DNA from: Tragulus kanchil
Taxonomy: Eukaryota > Chordata > Mammalia > Artiodactyla > Tragulidae
Direction: 5' to 3'
Length of the DNA stretch: 64,000 nucleotides
NCBI GenBank assembly: GCA_022376925.1
Contig: JAIOJX010000026.1
Span: 198,004,400-198,068,399, forward strand
Shown: positions 12,905 through 26,678 of the stretch, in pieces
Layout of the letters: every line of letters begins with the position of its first letter
Position numbering within the stretch: position 1 is the first letter of the stretch
Translations under genes and position numbers: made by a program
The notes under the pieces: model-generated
Seen by the model: the letters and a program-made list of their open reading frames with translations, nothing else
Told to the model about the DNA's origin: nothing
Database searches by the model: none

Positions 12905-14430
12905 TTCGTGTTTGACAAATGAGGTGAAAATACAAAATGGGACAAAGACAGCCTCTTCAACGAATGGTTCTGGGAAAATTGGACAGCTACATGCAAAAAA
13001 TGAAGTTGGAACATTCCCTGACACCATACACGAAGATAAACTCAAAATAATTAAAGACCTCAATGTAAGACCAGAAACCATCAAACTCTTAGAGGAGAAT
13101 ATAGGCAAAACACTCAAGGGCATAAACCAAAGCAAGATCTTCTATGACCCGCCTACTAGAATAGCAGAACTAAAAACAAAAATTAACATGTGGGACCTAA
13201 TGAAACTTAAAAGGTTTTGTACAGCAAAAGAAATTATAGACAACCCACAGAATGGGAAAAAATAATAGCAAATGAAATAACAAAGAATTAATCTCCAAAA
13301 TCTATAAGCAACTCAGACAACTCAGCACTGGAAAAATGAACAAACCAATCAAAAAATGGGAAAAATGGCTTCCCTGGTGGTCCAGTGGGTAAGGACACTG
13401 CCTTGCAGTGCAAGGAGCGCTGGTTTGATCCCTGGCCTGGGAAGATCCCACGTGCCACGGAGTGGCTGGACTGATGTGTCCAATTACCGAACCAGAGCTC
13501 TGGAGTGCATGTGCCCAGAGCCTGTGCTCTGCGACAACAGAGGCCACCGTGATGGGAGGCCCACATGGGCCAAAGAACAAAGATGGATGAAAATAAGTAA
13601 ACGAAAGACCAATAGAAGTGGCCCGCCTGCCCCCCGACACACAAAAAAGAAAAAATATATATACAGATAATAAATGCTGGAGAGGATGCGGAGAAAAGGG
13701 AACAGTCTTGCATTGCTGGTGGGAATGTAAATTGATACAGCCTCAATGGAAGACAGTATGGAGATTCCTTAAAAAACTAAAAATAGAAGCACCAAAGGAC
13801 CCAGCAATCCCATTATTAGGCTTATACCCTGATAAAATCAAAAGTGAAAGAAGCACCTGTACCCCAATGTTCATTACAGCTCTCTATACAATAGCTAGAA
13901 CATGGAAGCAATAGATGTCCATTGATGAATGAATGGATAAAAACTATTGTACATATATACAGTGGAGTACTTCTCAGCTGTGAAAAGAAATGCAGAAGAA
14001 TCAGCCCTAATGAGGTGGTTGAATCTTGAACCTATCATAAAAAGTGAAGTAAGTCAAAAAGAGAAAGACAAGTACAGTATACTAACACATATATACATAT
14101 ATATGGAATCTAGTAAGAGGGTCATGGTAACACACGCAGTGAAGTGATGGAAAAACAGACATAGAGAACAGACACATGGACATTGTGGGGTATGAACAGT
14201 GGTTGGGAGGCATAGAGAGAGTAACATGGAAACCTATACTATCATATGTGAAAAAGATAGCTATTGTCATTGCCCTGTGGGAATAGGAGATCCTACAGGG
14301 GTGTGATGCGATGGCCTGGAGGGGTTGGATGTGGGGGACTAGGAGGGAGGAGGGGGCCAGGGATATGCATATGACTGATCTGGCAACATACATGTCTGTG
14401 AACAACAAAACTCTGTAAAAAATTTTTTAA
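12905..14430 (+). mobile_element. L1 3' end (ORF2 C-terminus and 3' UTR) interrupted by a SINE
   Basis: The left part (12905-13365) carries the ORF2 KDLNVRPETIKLLEENIG segment. After the SINE at 13366-13650, the C-terminal segment resumes (NKCWRGCGEKG, then WKTVWRFLKKLKIE and TCTPMFITALYTIARTWKQ), followed by a G-rich 3' UTR ending in aaaactctgtaaaaaa near 14420. Some ORF2 sequence between the two parts is missing. The element is defective and lies in intron 16 of RFX6, opposite to the gene. Confidence 0.9.
13366..13650 (+). mobile_element. Young tRNA-derived SINE nested in L1
   Basis: Head ggcttccctggtggtccag, A box tggtccagtggg, B-box-like ggtttgatccc, the family middle, and the tail caaagatggatgaaaataag. 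It was inserted into the L1 above, so it is younger than that L1. D4 and D5 both have an edge inside this element. Confidence 0.92.
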
Positions 14431-15679
14431 AATAAAATTAAATAATTAAAAAATTTATTTAGTTATTTGGCTGTATCAGATCAGGTTCTCTGGACTTATC
14501 TTTTAATGGAGGAGAAATAGTCTCCTCAAAATCCAAAAATAAATAAGCAGCTCATTTCTTCTTTACTTTCAAAGCATCTTAAGGATTTGTAGTTTTTTTT
14601 AAGATCAATTCTATTTACAACAGAGGCCACCGTGATGGGAGGCCCACATGGGCCAAAGAACAAAGATGGATGAAAATAAGTAAACGAAAGACCAATAGAA
14701 GTGGCCCGCCTGCCCCCCGACACACAAAAAAGAAAAAATATATATACAGATAATAAATGCTGGAGAGGATGCGGAGAAAAGGGAACAGTCTTGCATTGCT
14801 GGTGGGAATGTAAATTGATACAGCCTCAATGGAAGACAGTATGGAGATTCCTTAAAAAACTAAAAATAGAAGCACCAAAGGACCCAGCAATCCCATTATT
14901 AGGCTTATACCCTGATAAAATCAAAAGTGAAAGAAGCACCTGTACCCCAATGTTCATTACAGCTCTCTATACAATAGCTAGAACATGGAAGCAATAGATG
15001 TCCATTGATGAATGAATGGATAAAAAAACTATTGTACATATATACAGTGGAGTACTTCTCAGCTGTGAAAAGAAATGCAGAAGAATCAGCCCTAATGAGG
15101 TGGTTGAATCTTGAACCTATCATAAAAAGTGAAGTAAGTCAAAAAGAGAAAGACAAGTACAGTATACTAACACATATATACATATATATGGAATCTAGTA
15201 AGAGGGTCATGGTAACACACGCAGTGAAGTGATGGAAAAACAGACATAGAGAACAGACACATGGACATTGTGGGGTATGAACAGTGGTTGGGAGGCATAG
15301 AGAGAGTAACATGGAAACCTATACTATCATATGTGAAAAAGATAGCTATTGTCATTGCCCTGTGGGAATAGGAGATCCTACAGGGGTGTGATGCGATGGC
15401 CTGGAGGGGTTGGATGTGGGGGACTAGGAGGGAGGAGGGGGCCAGGGATATGCATATGACTGATCTGGCAACATACATGTCTGTGAACAACAAAACTCTG
15501 TAAAAAATTTTTTAAAATAAAATTAAATAATTAAAAAATTTATTTAGTTATTTGGCTGTATCAGATCAGGTTCTCTGGACTTATCTTTTAATGGAGGAGA
15601 AATAGTCTCCTCAAAATCCAAAAATAAATAAGCAGCTCATTTCTTCTTTACTTTCAAAGCATCTTAAGGATTTTGTAGA
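13534..15679. repeat. ~1.08 kb direct duplication D5 (intron 16, L1 3' end)
   Basis: Bases 13534-14592 recur at 14617-15679 with an offset of 1083-1085. Twenty-four bases of T-rich filler separate the copies. The left edge lies inside the SINE that D4 also cuts, so that SINE is present as three pieces. Confidence 0.95.
14617..15515 (+). mobile_element. Duplicate of SINE tail and L1 3' end (D5)
   Basis: This repeats 13534-14430: the last about 100 bases of the SINE and then the L1 ORF2 C-terminus and 3' UTR. The only changes are in A runs (for example near 15022). It is not an independent insertion. Confidence 0.9.
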
Positions 15680-15974
15680 CAACTAATCTATTTCTTTCTT
15701 CCACTAAATGATAATAATCAAGTGTTTGGACTTCTGATATAATTAGAGAGTATGTTAAAATATGATATCTATCTTTAAAATGGTGCTGATAAAAATATGA
15801 ATGTCAGATGTTAAAAATCACAAAAATATAACAAAGCTATATTAGAAGTCATAGAAAATAAGCCTTGTTATTTTTGGAATGCCTGGAAATTATCAGCTTT
15901 AAGAAAACAAAGGAATAGATTTCCATGAGATATACTGAAGCCTATGTGATATTCTTGTTTGTCTCACAGCCTAC

Positions 15975-16181
15975 CTGTGAGTGGCATGTTGTCTGTATTC
16001 CCAGGAGGGAATGGGTGCAGAGTGGAGGTTAAGCCTCCAGGTTGACTGGATGACAGCGGAAGGTAGGTTGTTTCCACATGGCTTTCATTCTTCACAGTAT
16101 CGCTGGGAACCGTGCTCCCTTTATTACGGTTGGCCAGAAAGCACGAACTCGGAGAAGCAGTGAAGGCAGCTTTACTTGCAT
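15975..16181 (-). CDS. RFX6: RFX6 exon 16
   Basis: This 207-base exon has acceptor cctctccag before 16181 and donor gtaggc after 15975. It completes the Asp codon, then reads [20 protein letters not shown] and ends NTDNMPLT plus one base of a Gly codon. It begins the Ser/Pro/Thr-rich C-terminal region. Ten A stand directly before the cctctccag acceptor on the coding strand, so its pyrimidine tract is short. No useful long open frame marks this exon; it was found from the gap between exons 15 and 17. Confidence 0.95.
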
Positions 16182-16528
16182 CTGGAGAGGTTTTTTTTTT
16201 AAATAGGAAAAGTGAACATTGTGGTCACATTCCTCATAGAAAAGCCCAAGGAACAAAACAAAACAAACAAACCAAAAAAAAAAACCCGGAAAATGTTCTC
16301 AGGCTGTGTCATAAATCTAGAAATTTCTGAGAAATGTTTTTCATGGGAAATAAGATTGGCAAACCTTTGGTCTTGCCAGAGGTGCTGGATTTTGTTAACT
16401 GTGTATTTGTGGGTGTAGGTGTTTTCTTAGGGGCACTAAGGAATCCACTCTGAGGTGAACAGTCTTCACAATGCAAATCATCACATCCCAAATAGATCAG
16501 TTTCCTTCCCTCTCTAAATTCCTATAGA

Positions 16529-16862
16529 GGGGCTTCCCCTGGTGGTCCAGTGGGTAAGGACACTGCCTTGCAGTGCAAGGGGTGCCGGTTCGAGCCCTGG
16601 CCTGGGAAGATCCCACGTGCCGCGGAGTGGCTGGACTGATGTGTCCAATTACCGAGCCAGAGCTCTGGAGACCATGCCCCCAGAGCCAGCGCTCTGCAAC
16701 GATAGACGCCACCGCGATGGGAGGCCCACAGGAGCCAAAGAACAAAGACGGATGAACATAGAGAAACGAAAGACCAATAGTAGTGGCCCGCCTGCTCCCT
16801 TCCCTCCCCAACCCGACCCCCACCCAAAATAAATAAATAAATAAATCTTAAAAAAAAAAAAG
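16529..16862 (+). mobile_element. Young tRNA-derived SINE (shared-tail family), full length
   Basis: This is one of the best complete copies. It has head ggcttcccctggtggtccag, A box, B box (ggttcgagccc), a GC-rich middle (ccgcggagtggctggactga), the family block gaaacgaaagaccaatag, a C-rich stretch, then an (AAAT)n and A-rich tail. The flanking tcctataga (16520-16528 and 16863-16871) is a likely target-site duplication. The GC-rich, low-decay state suggests recent activity. Confidence 0.93.
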
Positions 16863-16899
16863 TCCTATAGAAATCATCTCTGCACCATTTATAAGGTGG

Positions 16900-17040
16900 T
16901 ATGTATGTGCGTGAAGTCACTCAGTCGTGTCCTACTCTTTGTGATTCTATGGCCCATAGCTAGCCAGACTCCTTCCTCTGTCCATGGGGTCCTCCAGGCA
17001 AGAATACTGGAGTGGGTTGCCATTTCCTTCTCAAGAGGGC
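16900..17040 (-). mobile_element. Bov-A monomer SINE fragment
   Basis: On the minus strand, the Bov-A signature gcaacccactccagtattct is followed by ttgcctggaggaccccatgg and a region matching actcagtcgtgtcctactct on the plus strand. It lies in intron 15, between exons 15 and 16. Confidence 0.88.
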
Positions 17041-17373
17041 ATACCACATGTTGTTTTGAATTATAGTTATTTTGTATTGTAGTCACTTCTTTAATTTTAT
17101 CCAAGTCATTAGAATTTAAGAATATTCATTTGTATTCTTCAGAATTTCCAGTTGACTACTTGAATCTTCTATGTATCAACAGAGGAAAGAAAAAATAGGG
17201 GGCGGGGGTAGAAAAAAAAAAAGAAAAAAATAGGGCTCTCTTAGTGTTAGTATCTTGTGTTAGTGACAGTTTTGGGGGCTGAAATCTGAGTCTACTATAA
17301 GTCCACTTAACAAATTCCTGAACTTAGGTTTCAGCAAAGAAAGATGCAACACAAGATGTGAATTTTAAATTAC

Positions 17374-17496
17374 CTGAATTCTTCATATACTTGTCCAATA
17401 AATTCTGCAACTCCTGCTCTTTGTCATTATTAAACTGGGTCTCCATGGCGAGCAGAATGTATTCATCAAGAAGCATTCGGATCAAATGGAAAGAAC
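17374..17496 (-). CDS. RFX6: RFX6 exon 15 (end of dimerisation region)
   Basis: This 123-base exon has acceptor aaacaag before 17496 and donor gtaatt after 17374. It completes a Gly codon and reads [20 protein letters not shown], then [12 protein letters not shown] plus one base of an Asp codon. The SFHLIR..LDEY helix ends the RFX dimerisation domain. Only one copy is present. Confidence 0.96.
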
Positions 17497-17650
17497 CTTG
17501 TTTATGGATGCGAAATGGGGAGAGGGCATTGTGAGATGAAATAAGGGAGAGAAAGAGAAGGAAAGAAAGTAAAAGAAGTCAAGTTATCTTTGTGACCATC
17601 TCGCAACACTTTACAAGAAGCAACTGAAATAAACAAATACTTGTTGGACT

Positions 17651-19824
17651 TTAAATGACCTGCTAAGACCAACATGCTTAACTGGGGTCTCTAATCTTTC
17701 TGTGAACCGCATGCCCAGCTCTCTGTGTGTACTGTCCTGCCAGCTCTTTGGCCACTAATTACATCAAAGGAAAATACGGATGAAAGTGAGTCATGCTTTA
17801 TACTTTAAGAGGGCATACACTGGAGTGTGATAAGCTTTAACCCAGGGAGAATGAGCTCTACTCTCCTCTATTTCTGTTTACTTTGTACTAAATAATTAGA
17901 CAATAGCCAACATGGTCTGAAAAAAATATCAAGTAAGATGTCCTTTTCTCCTGAAACAAAATACTCTTTCCTTTGAAAAAAAAAAGGTGGGCGGTGGGGG
18001 GGAGAGTAATTTTCATGTGGAAAATGTCCTGGAAAACCTTAAACTTCTTTTAATTATTCAACAGATTTTCCAGTGATAGTCTTTTTTCATAATAAAGTCA
18101 GGGTTAAGTATTGTATAGTTTAAGACACCTTAAACATAAGCGACACATTTCTAACAATAAATGATATATTTTGTTCATCCCTCAATACAAGTTCACTGAT
18201 TTTATCTAATTCTGTTAGAAATTAAATGAAAACAATTTAGTTAATTGTAACCAACTTTGCAATGCAAAGATTTTGCAAAATGCAACTATGGAATGTAGAA
18301 GTACTGTCCAGTAGATAGCATTATAACTACCAAAAAAGAATCTGAGAAGTTTTAGGAAAAAGAAGACATTCAATTTTTGAATAAGCTAACTTGATTCAAA
18401 TTTTTTAAAAGCATATATATCAGGAAAGATGGTTCAGAAACATATGACAGCATGTCTCCTAATGTGCTATTTGATTCTTGGAATATAGCTATGTGGGTTC
18501 CTGGAAAAGATGCAAACATTCACCATATTGCAAAGAATAGTGCCTTCAAAAGGTAGCATATTGATTATTGTTTATTTGCTTTTTAATAAAGTAAATTTCT
18601 CAAATCACTGATGGATTATAGTAGTCATAGCTGCTATTTATTGTATACATCAGGAGGTGGCAATGTATTTTACATATATCACCTTGCTCAATTGCCTATG
18701 TAGCCCAATGAAAGAAATAGTCTCCCATTTCTACAATGAGCAGACTCTTTTTTAAATGACCTGCTAAGACCAACATGCTTAACTGGGGTCTCTAATCTTT
18801 CTGTGAACCGCATCCCCTCTTTGGCCCCATTTTAATTACATCAAAGGAAAATACGGATGAAAGTGAGTCATGCTTTATACTTTAAGAGGGCATACACTGG
18901 AGTGTGATAAGCTTTAACCCAGGGAGAATGAGCTCTACTCTCCTCTATTTCTGTTTACTTTGTACTAAATAATTAGACAATAGCCAACATGGTCTGAAAA
19001 AAATATCAAGTAAGATGTCCTTTTCTCCTGAAACAAAATACTCTTTCCTTTGAAAAAAAAAAGGTGGGCGGTGGGGGGGAGAGTAATTTTCATGTGGAAA
19101 ATGTCCTGGAAAACCTTAAACTTCTTTTAATTATTCAACAGATTTTCCAGTGATAGTCTTTTTTCATAATAAAGTCAGGGTTAAGTATTGTATAGTTTAA
19201 GACACCTTAAACATAAGCGACACATTTCTAACAATAAATGATATATTTTGTTCATCCCTCAATACAAGTTCACTGATTTTATCTAATTCTGTTAGAAATT
19301 AAATGAAAACAATTTAGTTAATTGTAACCAACTTTGCAATGCAAAGATTTTGCAAAATGCAACTATGGAATGTAGAAGTACTGTCCAGTAGATAGCATTA
19401 TAACTACCAAAAAAGAATCTGAGAAGTTTTAGGAAAAAGAAGACATTCAATTTTTGAATAAGCTAACTTGATTCAAATTTTTCAAAAGCATATATATCAG
19501 GAAAGATGGTTCAGAAACATATGACAGCATGTCTCCTAATGTGCTATTTGATTCTTGGAATATAGCTATGTGGGTTCCTGGAAAAGATGCAAACATTCAC
19601 CATATTGCAAAGAATAGTGCCTTCAAAAGGTAGCATATTGATTATTGTTTATTTGCTTTTTAATAAAGTAAATTTCTCAAATCACTGATGGATTATAGTA
19701 GTCATAGCTGCTATTTATTGTATACATCAGGAGGTGGCAATGTATTTTTACATATATCACCTTGCTCAATTGCCTATGTAGCCCAATGAAAGAAATAGTC
19801 TCCCATTTCTACAATGAGCAGACT
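17651..19824. repeat. ~1.1 kb direct duplication D6 (intron 14)
   Basis: Bases 17651-18746 recur at 18752-19824. The offset is 1101 for the first 60 bases and 1077 after a 24-base loss in the right copy (near 18813-18835). It contains no exon. Confidence 0.95.
18620..18740. mobile_element. MIR-like relic
   Basis: The sequence ctatttattgtatacatcag followed by cacctt, then a polymorphic taatgaggaaact-like region (aaatagtctcccatttctac), fits an old MIR. It is duplicated by D6 at about 19697-19817, where it runs on to 19850. Confidence 0.5.
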
Positions 19825-20020
19825 AGCTTGGGTAAAAGCCAAATCAAAGACAAGTAGGGCTAGATTTAACTTTGCAAGTGGTCTGACTCCAAAACCCAGT
19901 ATAATAACAATCATTTCTATTGGCTTAATAGATTTGAGAACTGATAGTGCCACATATTTAATAATTGATAGGAAATGTGACTGTGGAATGAATGGCATAA
20001 TTCATCTAAGGAGAGTTTTA

Positions 20021-20197
<177 letters not shown>

Positions 20198-21086
20198 TCA
20201 TTATCACATACTTCCTATATAAGATCAAGAGGTAGGTAAACTCACAAACGGACAAATGGCATCACGTGCCTTTTTGTTTCATCAAATAAAATGATTTGTC
20301 CAGGGACTTTAATTTTCATCTGTGTTTGCAGTCATTTCTCAGGTTCATAGATCTTTATTCTGTATGGTTTTGTTACTTAACAGAATTATACAACAAAAGA
20401 AATAATTTACAGAAATTTTCTTTCTTAATGTTCCTTTCACAGAGCTTTAAGTAAGAGCAGAGGCAAAGTATGAAGAAAGGGTTATATATTTCTGTGAATG
20501 ATTAACTCTGACTTCTCTGGTGCTGAATGTTAATCTGTTTTCCTTCCCGGAGAAAAAAATCCCTATACCATAACCAGCTTCCTTGGTATGGAATAGCTAA
20601 CACCATTTGGTGATGGATATATTTGCTCTTATGGCCTTACTTCATCATGGGTGACTTGAAGGTTAACTGAAAGAGTTGAAGAAACCACATAGAAACACAT
20701 TTTTTAACACTGGAATTAAAAAATATAAATACTTGAAACTGTATCTTCCATCAGCTTTTATGAAAACATGGTTTTTAAAGAAAAGGGCCAGATCTTCCCA
20801 GTTTTAAGTTTATCTTTCACTAGAAACTTATTGATTGATAGGGAAGGCATAGTGCCTTCTAGTCTGACAGAAAATGATAAATAGAATCCAGTCCATGTCC
20901 AATGCTCTCAAATCTACCGTATTACTAATCTTGATATTTGACTTACCTTATTGGTGGAGTTTCAAAAGCTTTTCCACACATCATTACACACAGCCTATCA
21001 TCACCCTTCACCATTCAAGAATTATAACCAGTTTAGCATTTGCTATTAACAAAATTTTATTTTCTGAATATGTCACTGAAAAATAC

Positions 21087-21196
21087 CTTAATAACTCTCT
21101 GCTCTACCACTGTATCCAGCCATTCAATGAAAGCCTCCACAGTGGCATTCTTCTTAAGGAGGTCTTTCAATTCTTGGAACACTGTGATAGAATCAT
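21087..21196 (-). CDS. RFX6: RFX6 exon 13 (dimerisation region, first part)
   Basis: This 110-base exon has acceptor catgacag before 21196 and donor gtattt after 21087. Two bases finish the Tyr codon from exon 12; it then reads [20 protein letters not shown] and continues through [14 protein letters not shown] to a codon boundary. The charged, leucine-spaced helix fits the start of the RFX dimerisation domain. Only one copy is present. Confidence 0.96.
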
Positions 21197-22265
21197 CTGT
21201 CATGTAAAAAGAAGACAAAAGAAAGGAGAATCTTACACTATATTTTGAACCCAAGAGAAAACCTAGAACTAGAATCACTGATAATTTTATAGTATACAAG
21301 GGAAAGACTGGTAGATTAGATTAAATCTGTTAAAGAACTTAATTCCATATCTTGGAAACTAACAAAAAGTCTTTACTTCTTTATTCTTCAAAATTTTAAT
21401 CCTAAGCATGTATGTCTCGGTATATATTGAAATGCAGGTTTATATTCATACACTAAGGAGGAATAAGTTGTAAATAGAGATGATTATTCATTTTGAATGC
21501 AATGCTTTCATTAAATGCAATGGATTAGTTGAAAGTTAATGAATGAACTAAGCTAGACTCGTTGATTTTCTGCTTTCTGAAATACATTTTATCTTTTGCA
21601 AAAATTAAATTCTGCCCTGCAAAACTGAGCCACTTAAACGAATAATCTTTTATCATGTAAAAGTTAAAGGGGCAGTTTAGGACTATCATTTTATTAAAGA
21701 GTTTGAGGTTTACTGAATCCCAAAGGGTAATATAATTTTATGTTAGGAAACAGAAAGCAGGGCTGAGGTTAGATTATCCCAAGAGAGCAGTGTGTTATAC
21801 TCTATAGGAGGCAGCATGTGTTTTGTCTTTTCAGAGAGAAATGGTGGGAGAAATAGTGGTTTGTTATCCCTGGGAAATGGAGCCTAATAATGCTGTCATA
21901 TGTACTGGCTTAGTAAATTCTATCAGACTGTCCAAAACTAAGCAGGGCATTCCTGCTTTGAAAGACAGGATTCCACTGAGCTATCATTTTGATATGCATT
22001 GTATACCATATGATGTCAAGAGTGGAAAACACATGGAAATGCATATGCATGTAATATAAAACTGAAAGAAAACACAAAAATCAAAGTCATTTTGATTATT
22101 CCTAGCTTTTTTACTATTTGGGTTATTTCTAGACAATGAGATTATAGATGGGTCTTATTTTCCTCTTAATATTTCCTATATTTTCCAGGTTTTCCACAAT
22201 CATTAAATATAACAGTTTTAAAATAAAGAACAATTTTTAAAATTAAAAGTATTTGTATAAACCGG

Positions 22266-22490
22266 GGTTTTTCAAACATATGATTTTGTAGTCCAATGGG
22301 ACATTTGACAATGTCTGAAGTGATATTTGGTTGTCACAATTTGGGGCTGACTGCTACTGGCATGTAGGGGATAGCACCCAGGGATGCTGCTAAACACCCT
22401 TTGATATACAAGACAGCCCCTGACCCTTAAAACATTATCCAGTCCAAAACATGGATAGCACTAAGATTGAGAGACCCTGTTCTAGACAAA
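22266..22490. mobile_element. MER5-type hAT DNA transposon relic
   Basis: The blocks gacatttgacaatgtctgaa, ttggttgtcacaatttgggg, gggatgctgctaaacaccct and attgagagaccctgttctag follow the order of the MER5A/B non-autonomous hAT family. It is duplicated at about 23348-23580 by D7, and its end is repeated again at 24671 by D8. Confidence 0.8.
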
Positions 22491-22504
22491 GAGAGAAGGC
22501 TTAC

Positions 22505-22552
22505 ATTCAGTGTAGATATCAGACTCAGTGTCTTGGGTGCTGCCTGAAATGG
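22505..22552 (-). pseudogene. RFX6: RFX6 exon 12 fragment at a duplication seam
   Basis: Only the 3' part of the exon and its donor gtaagcc are present. The sequence stops within the codons for the ISGS segment and jumps into intron 12 sequence at 22551. The fragment also has a three-base insertion relative to the intact copies (tcttgggtg instead of tctgtg). It has no acceptor and cannot be a working exon. This looks like the corrupted end of a contig or read. Confidence 0.85.
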
Positions 22553-23578
22553 AGGAATAAGTTGTAAATAGAGATGATTATTCATTTTGAATGCAATGCT
22601 TTCATTAAATGCAATGGATTAGTTGAAAGTTAATGAATGAACTAAGCTAGACTCGTTGATTTTCTGCTTTCTGAAATACATTTTATCTTTTGCAAAATTA
22701 AATTCTGCCCTGCAAAACTGAGCCACTTAAACGAATAATCTTTTATCATGTAAAAGTTAAAGGGGCAGTTTAGGACTATCATTTTATTAAAGAGTTTGAG
22801 GTTTACTGAATCCCAAAGGGTAATATAATTTTATGTTAGGAAACAGAAAGCAGGGCTGAGGTTAGATTATCCCAAGAGAGCAGTGTGTTATACTCTATAG
22901 GAGGCAGCATGTGTTTTGTCTTTTCAGAGAGAAATGGTGGGAGAAATAGTGGTTTGTTATCCCTGGGAAATGGAGCCTAATAATGCTGTCATATGTACTG
23001 GCTTAGTAAATTCTATCAGACTGTCCAAAACTAAGCAGGGCATTCCTGCTTTGAAAGACAGGATTCCACTGAGCTATCATTTTGATATGCATTGTATACC
23101 ATATGATGTCAAGAGTGGAAAACACATGGAAATGCATATGCATGTAATATAAAACTGAAAGAAAACACAAAAATCAAAGTCATTTTGATTATTCCTAGCT
23201 TTTTTACTATTTGGGTTATTTCTAGACAATGAGATTATAGATGGGTCTTATTTTCCTCTTAATATTTCCTATATTTTCCAGGTTTTCCACAATCATTAAA
23301 TATAACAGTTTTAAAATAAAGAACAATTTTTAAAATTAAAAGTATTTGTATAAACCGGGGTTTTTCAAACATATGATTTTGTAGTCCAATGGGACATTTG
23401 ACAATGTCTGAAGTGATATTTGGTTGTCACAATTTGGGGCTGACTGCTACTGGCATGTAGGGGATAGCACCCAGGGATGCTGCTAAACACCCTTTGATAT
23501 ACAAGACAGCCCCTGACCCTTAAAAACATTATCCAGTCCAAAACATGGATAGCACTAAGATTGAGAGACCCTGTTCTA

Positions 23579-23743
<165 letters not shown>

Positions 23744-24299
23744 CTACATTAAAAAAGTAAAAAAGGCATTAAATTATATCATTGATCCTCCATGTAAAAA
23801 AAATCTTAGATTCTAGAGAAATAATTCCTTGAGAGAAAAGTATCATAAATAACTCATTTCTTATTTTAAAACTAAAAGCAGTAGCTGAGATTCATGATCA
23901 TCTCTGTTTGAGGTTTGAAAACTTTTTGGAATAAGATTTTTTTTTTCATAAAGTGCTCATGAAATAAAAATTTCATGGCCATAAAATAAGAATTTCACAA
24001 TGTTTAATTTCTCATCTGAAACTATCTCAAGTTAATCTTTCAAAATTTAGGGGGCTTATAACCTTCATAAAGCAAAGGATCATTTGAGGAGAGAGGAAGT
24101 ACATTTTAACAATCTACAAACATGGAACTCTAATTTAAGAGTTACTTTTTTCTTCTTGTTTAAGAGAACTAAATTAAAAGTAGTTTAAAATGTATTGTGG
24201 GTTTCACAACATCAGATGGGCTCATTCCCCACAATCTATTACTTTTATTAATTGGATTTATTTATTAATTGAATTCATGTAGCAAATAAGAGCTTTGCC

Positions 24300-24852
<553 letters not shown>

Positions 24853-25789
24853 CTACATTAAAAAAGTAAAAAAGGCATTAAATTATATCATTGATCCTCC
24901 ATGTAAAAAATCTTAGATTCTAGAGAAATAATTCCTTGAGAGAAAAGTATCATAAATAACTCATTTCTTATTTTAAAACTAAAAGCAGTAGCTGAGATTC
25001 ATGATCATCTCTGTTTGAGGTTTGAAAACTTTTTGGAATAAGATTTTTTTTTTCATAAAGTGCTCATGAAATAAAAATTTCATGGCCATAAAATAAGAAT
25101 TTCACAATGTTTAATTTCTCATCTGAAACTATCTCAAGTTAATCTTTCAAAATTTAGGGGGCTTATAACCTTCATAAAGCAAAGGATCATTTGAGGAGAG
25201 AGGAAGTACATTTTAACAATCTACAAACATGGAACTCTAATTTAAGAGTTACTTTTTTCTTCTTGTTTAAGAGAACTAAATTAAAAGTAGTTTAAAATGT
25301 ATTGTGGGTTTCACAACATCAGATGGGCTCTTTCCCCCACAATCTATTACTTTTATTAATTGGATTTATTTATTAATTGAATTCATGTAGCAAATAAGAG
25401 CTTTGCCTTTTATATTACATTCAAAAGTTTTTCTTTTTTTATTTTGTATTTTGAAATAATTTAAAATTTACAAAAAAGTTATCAAAAATAGCACAGATAT
25501 TTCCATACACTCTCTATCCAGCTTCTCCCCATGTCATGATTTTATATAACGACAGTATATTACCAAAATCATGACCTCAACAGCAGTGCAATACTACTAA
25601 CTAAATTATAGACATAATTCAAATTTCATCAGTTTTTCCACTAATGTGTTTTTTCTGTTCTAGTATCCACTCTAGGATCTCACCTTGGATTTAATTGTTG
25701 TCTACTTAGTCTCCAGTTTCTGAAAATACCTCGGTCTTTGCTATCAAATAATTCAATTTTGATTTGATGACTCAGATACCATTGGCTTA

Positions 25790-25993
<204 letters not shown>

Positions 25994-26094
25994 TTAAATA
26001 CTACTTCACAACGCATTAAATAAATACAGTTTTATAAGGGTGTTTTATTATTCTATGATTCTAAGAACATGACTGAAGTCAGCCTAGATCTGCC

Positions 26095-26250
26095 ATTTAC
26101 TCAAAACACTCAATCTCCTGAAACTCTAATTTCTTCATTTGTTAAATGGGAATATGACTAGTATTTATGTCACAGGATTATTAGGAGGATTACATGAAAT
26201 AATTCATGGAAAGTGTTTGGGTTCAAACTCGGCAGGCAGAAAGTGATCAA
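26095..26250. mobile_element. MIR-like relic
   Basis: The order tctgccatttactc, aatttcttcatttgttaaat, gggaatatgactagtattta and ggattacatgaaataattca matches the MIR core and tail layout. It lies in intron 10, between exons 11 and 10. Confidence 0.65.
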
Positions 26251-26677
26251 TAAAGATGTACTTTATTGTTAATATCGACAATTCAGTCTCCTTCTGTAAA
26301 ATATTTCTGGGAAAAGGTATGTGTGCACTCGACTTTGCGTATCTTGGCTTCCTGAGAGACATCCATAGGGACCATAATGCCATTTCAGGTATTTAATATT
26401 TGTTTCCAGTAATACATTCTATAATTCAAATATAACTACAGACTAAATTATCACAAACATACTAATTATGGGGCCTCATTTAGAAAATTGCGAATGTTGG
26501 TTGTGCATATGTATTATGAAAACATACTAAAATTTGTAAATCAGTCAACAGCCTACATATTACATCACAACAACGCAGATGTAAATATATTTAGGATAGG
26601 GCATATGTTGGGAAGCAGTGACATGGTACAGGAAAAAAACAGGCAGAGTTTGGAGTTAAACAGAGCTCACCTCTTGC

Positions 26678-26678
<1 letters not shown>

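Larger units (their letters stand above)
11279..13496. repeat. ~1.11 kb direct duplication D4 (intron 16, L1 and SINE)
   Basis: Bases 11279-12387 recur at 12388-13496 with an offset of 1109 and almost no differences (one A-run and one G/T change near 11773/12882). The seam falls inside a SINE, which is cut at 12387 in the left copy and complete in the right copy. Confidence 0.95.

Noticed and set aside
11802..13265. Two identical 117-codon open frames (11802-12155, 12912-13265) as possible genes
   Set aside because: They are a piece of L1 ORF2 (KDLNVRPETIKLLEENIG) in two artefactual copies. The frame is broken upstream and no functional element remains.
13618..14997. 98-codon open frames with NKCWRGCGEKG
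   Set aside because: This is the C-terminus of L1 ORF2 preceded by SINE sequence, duplicated by D5. It is a dead fragment.
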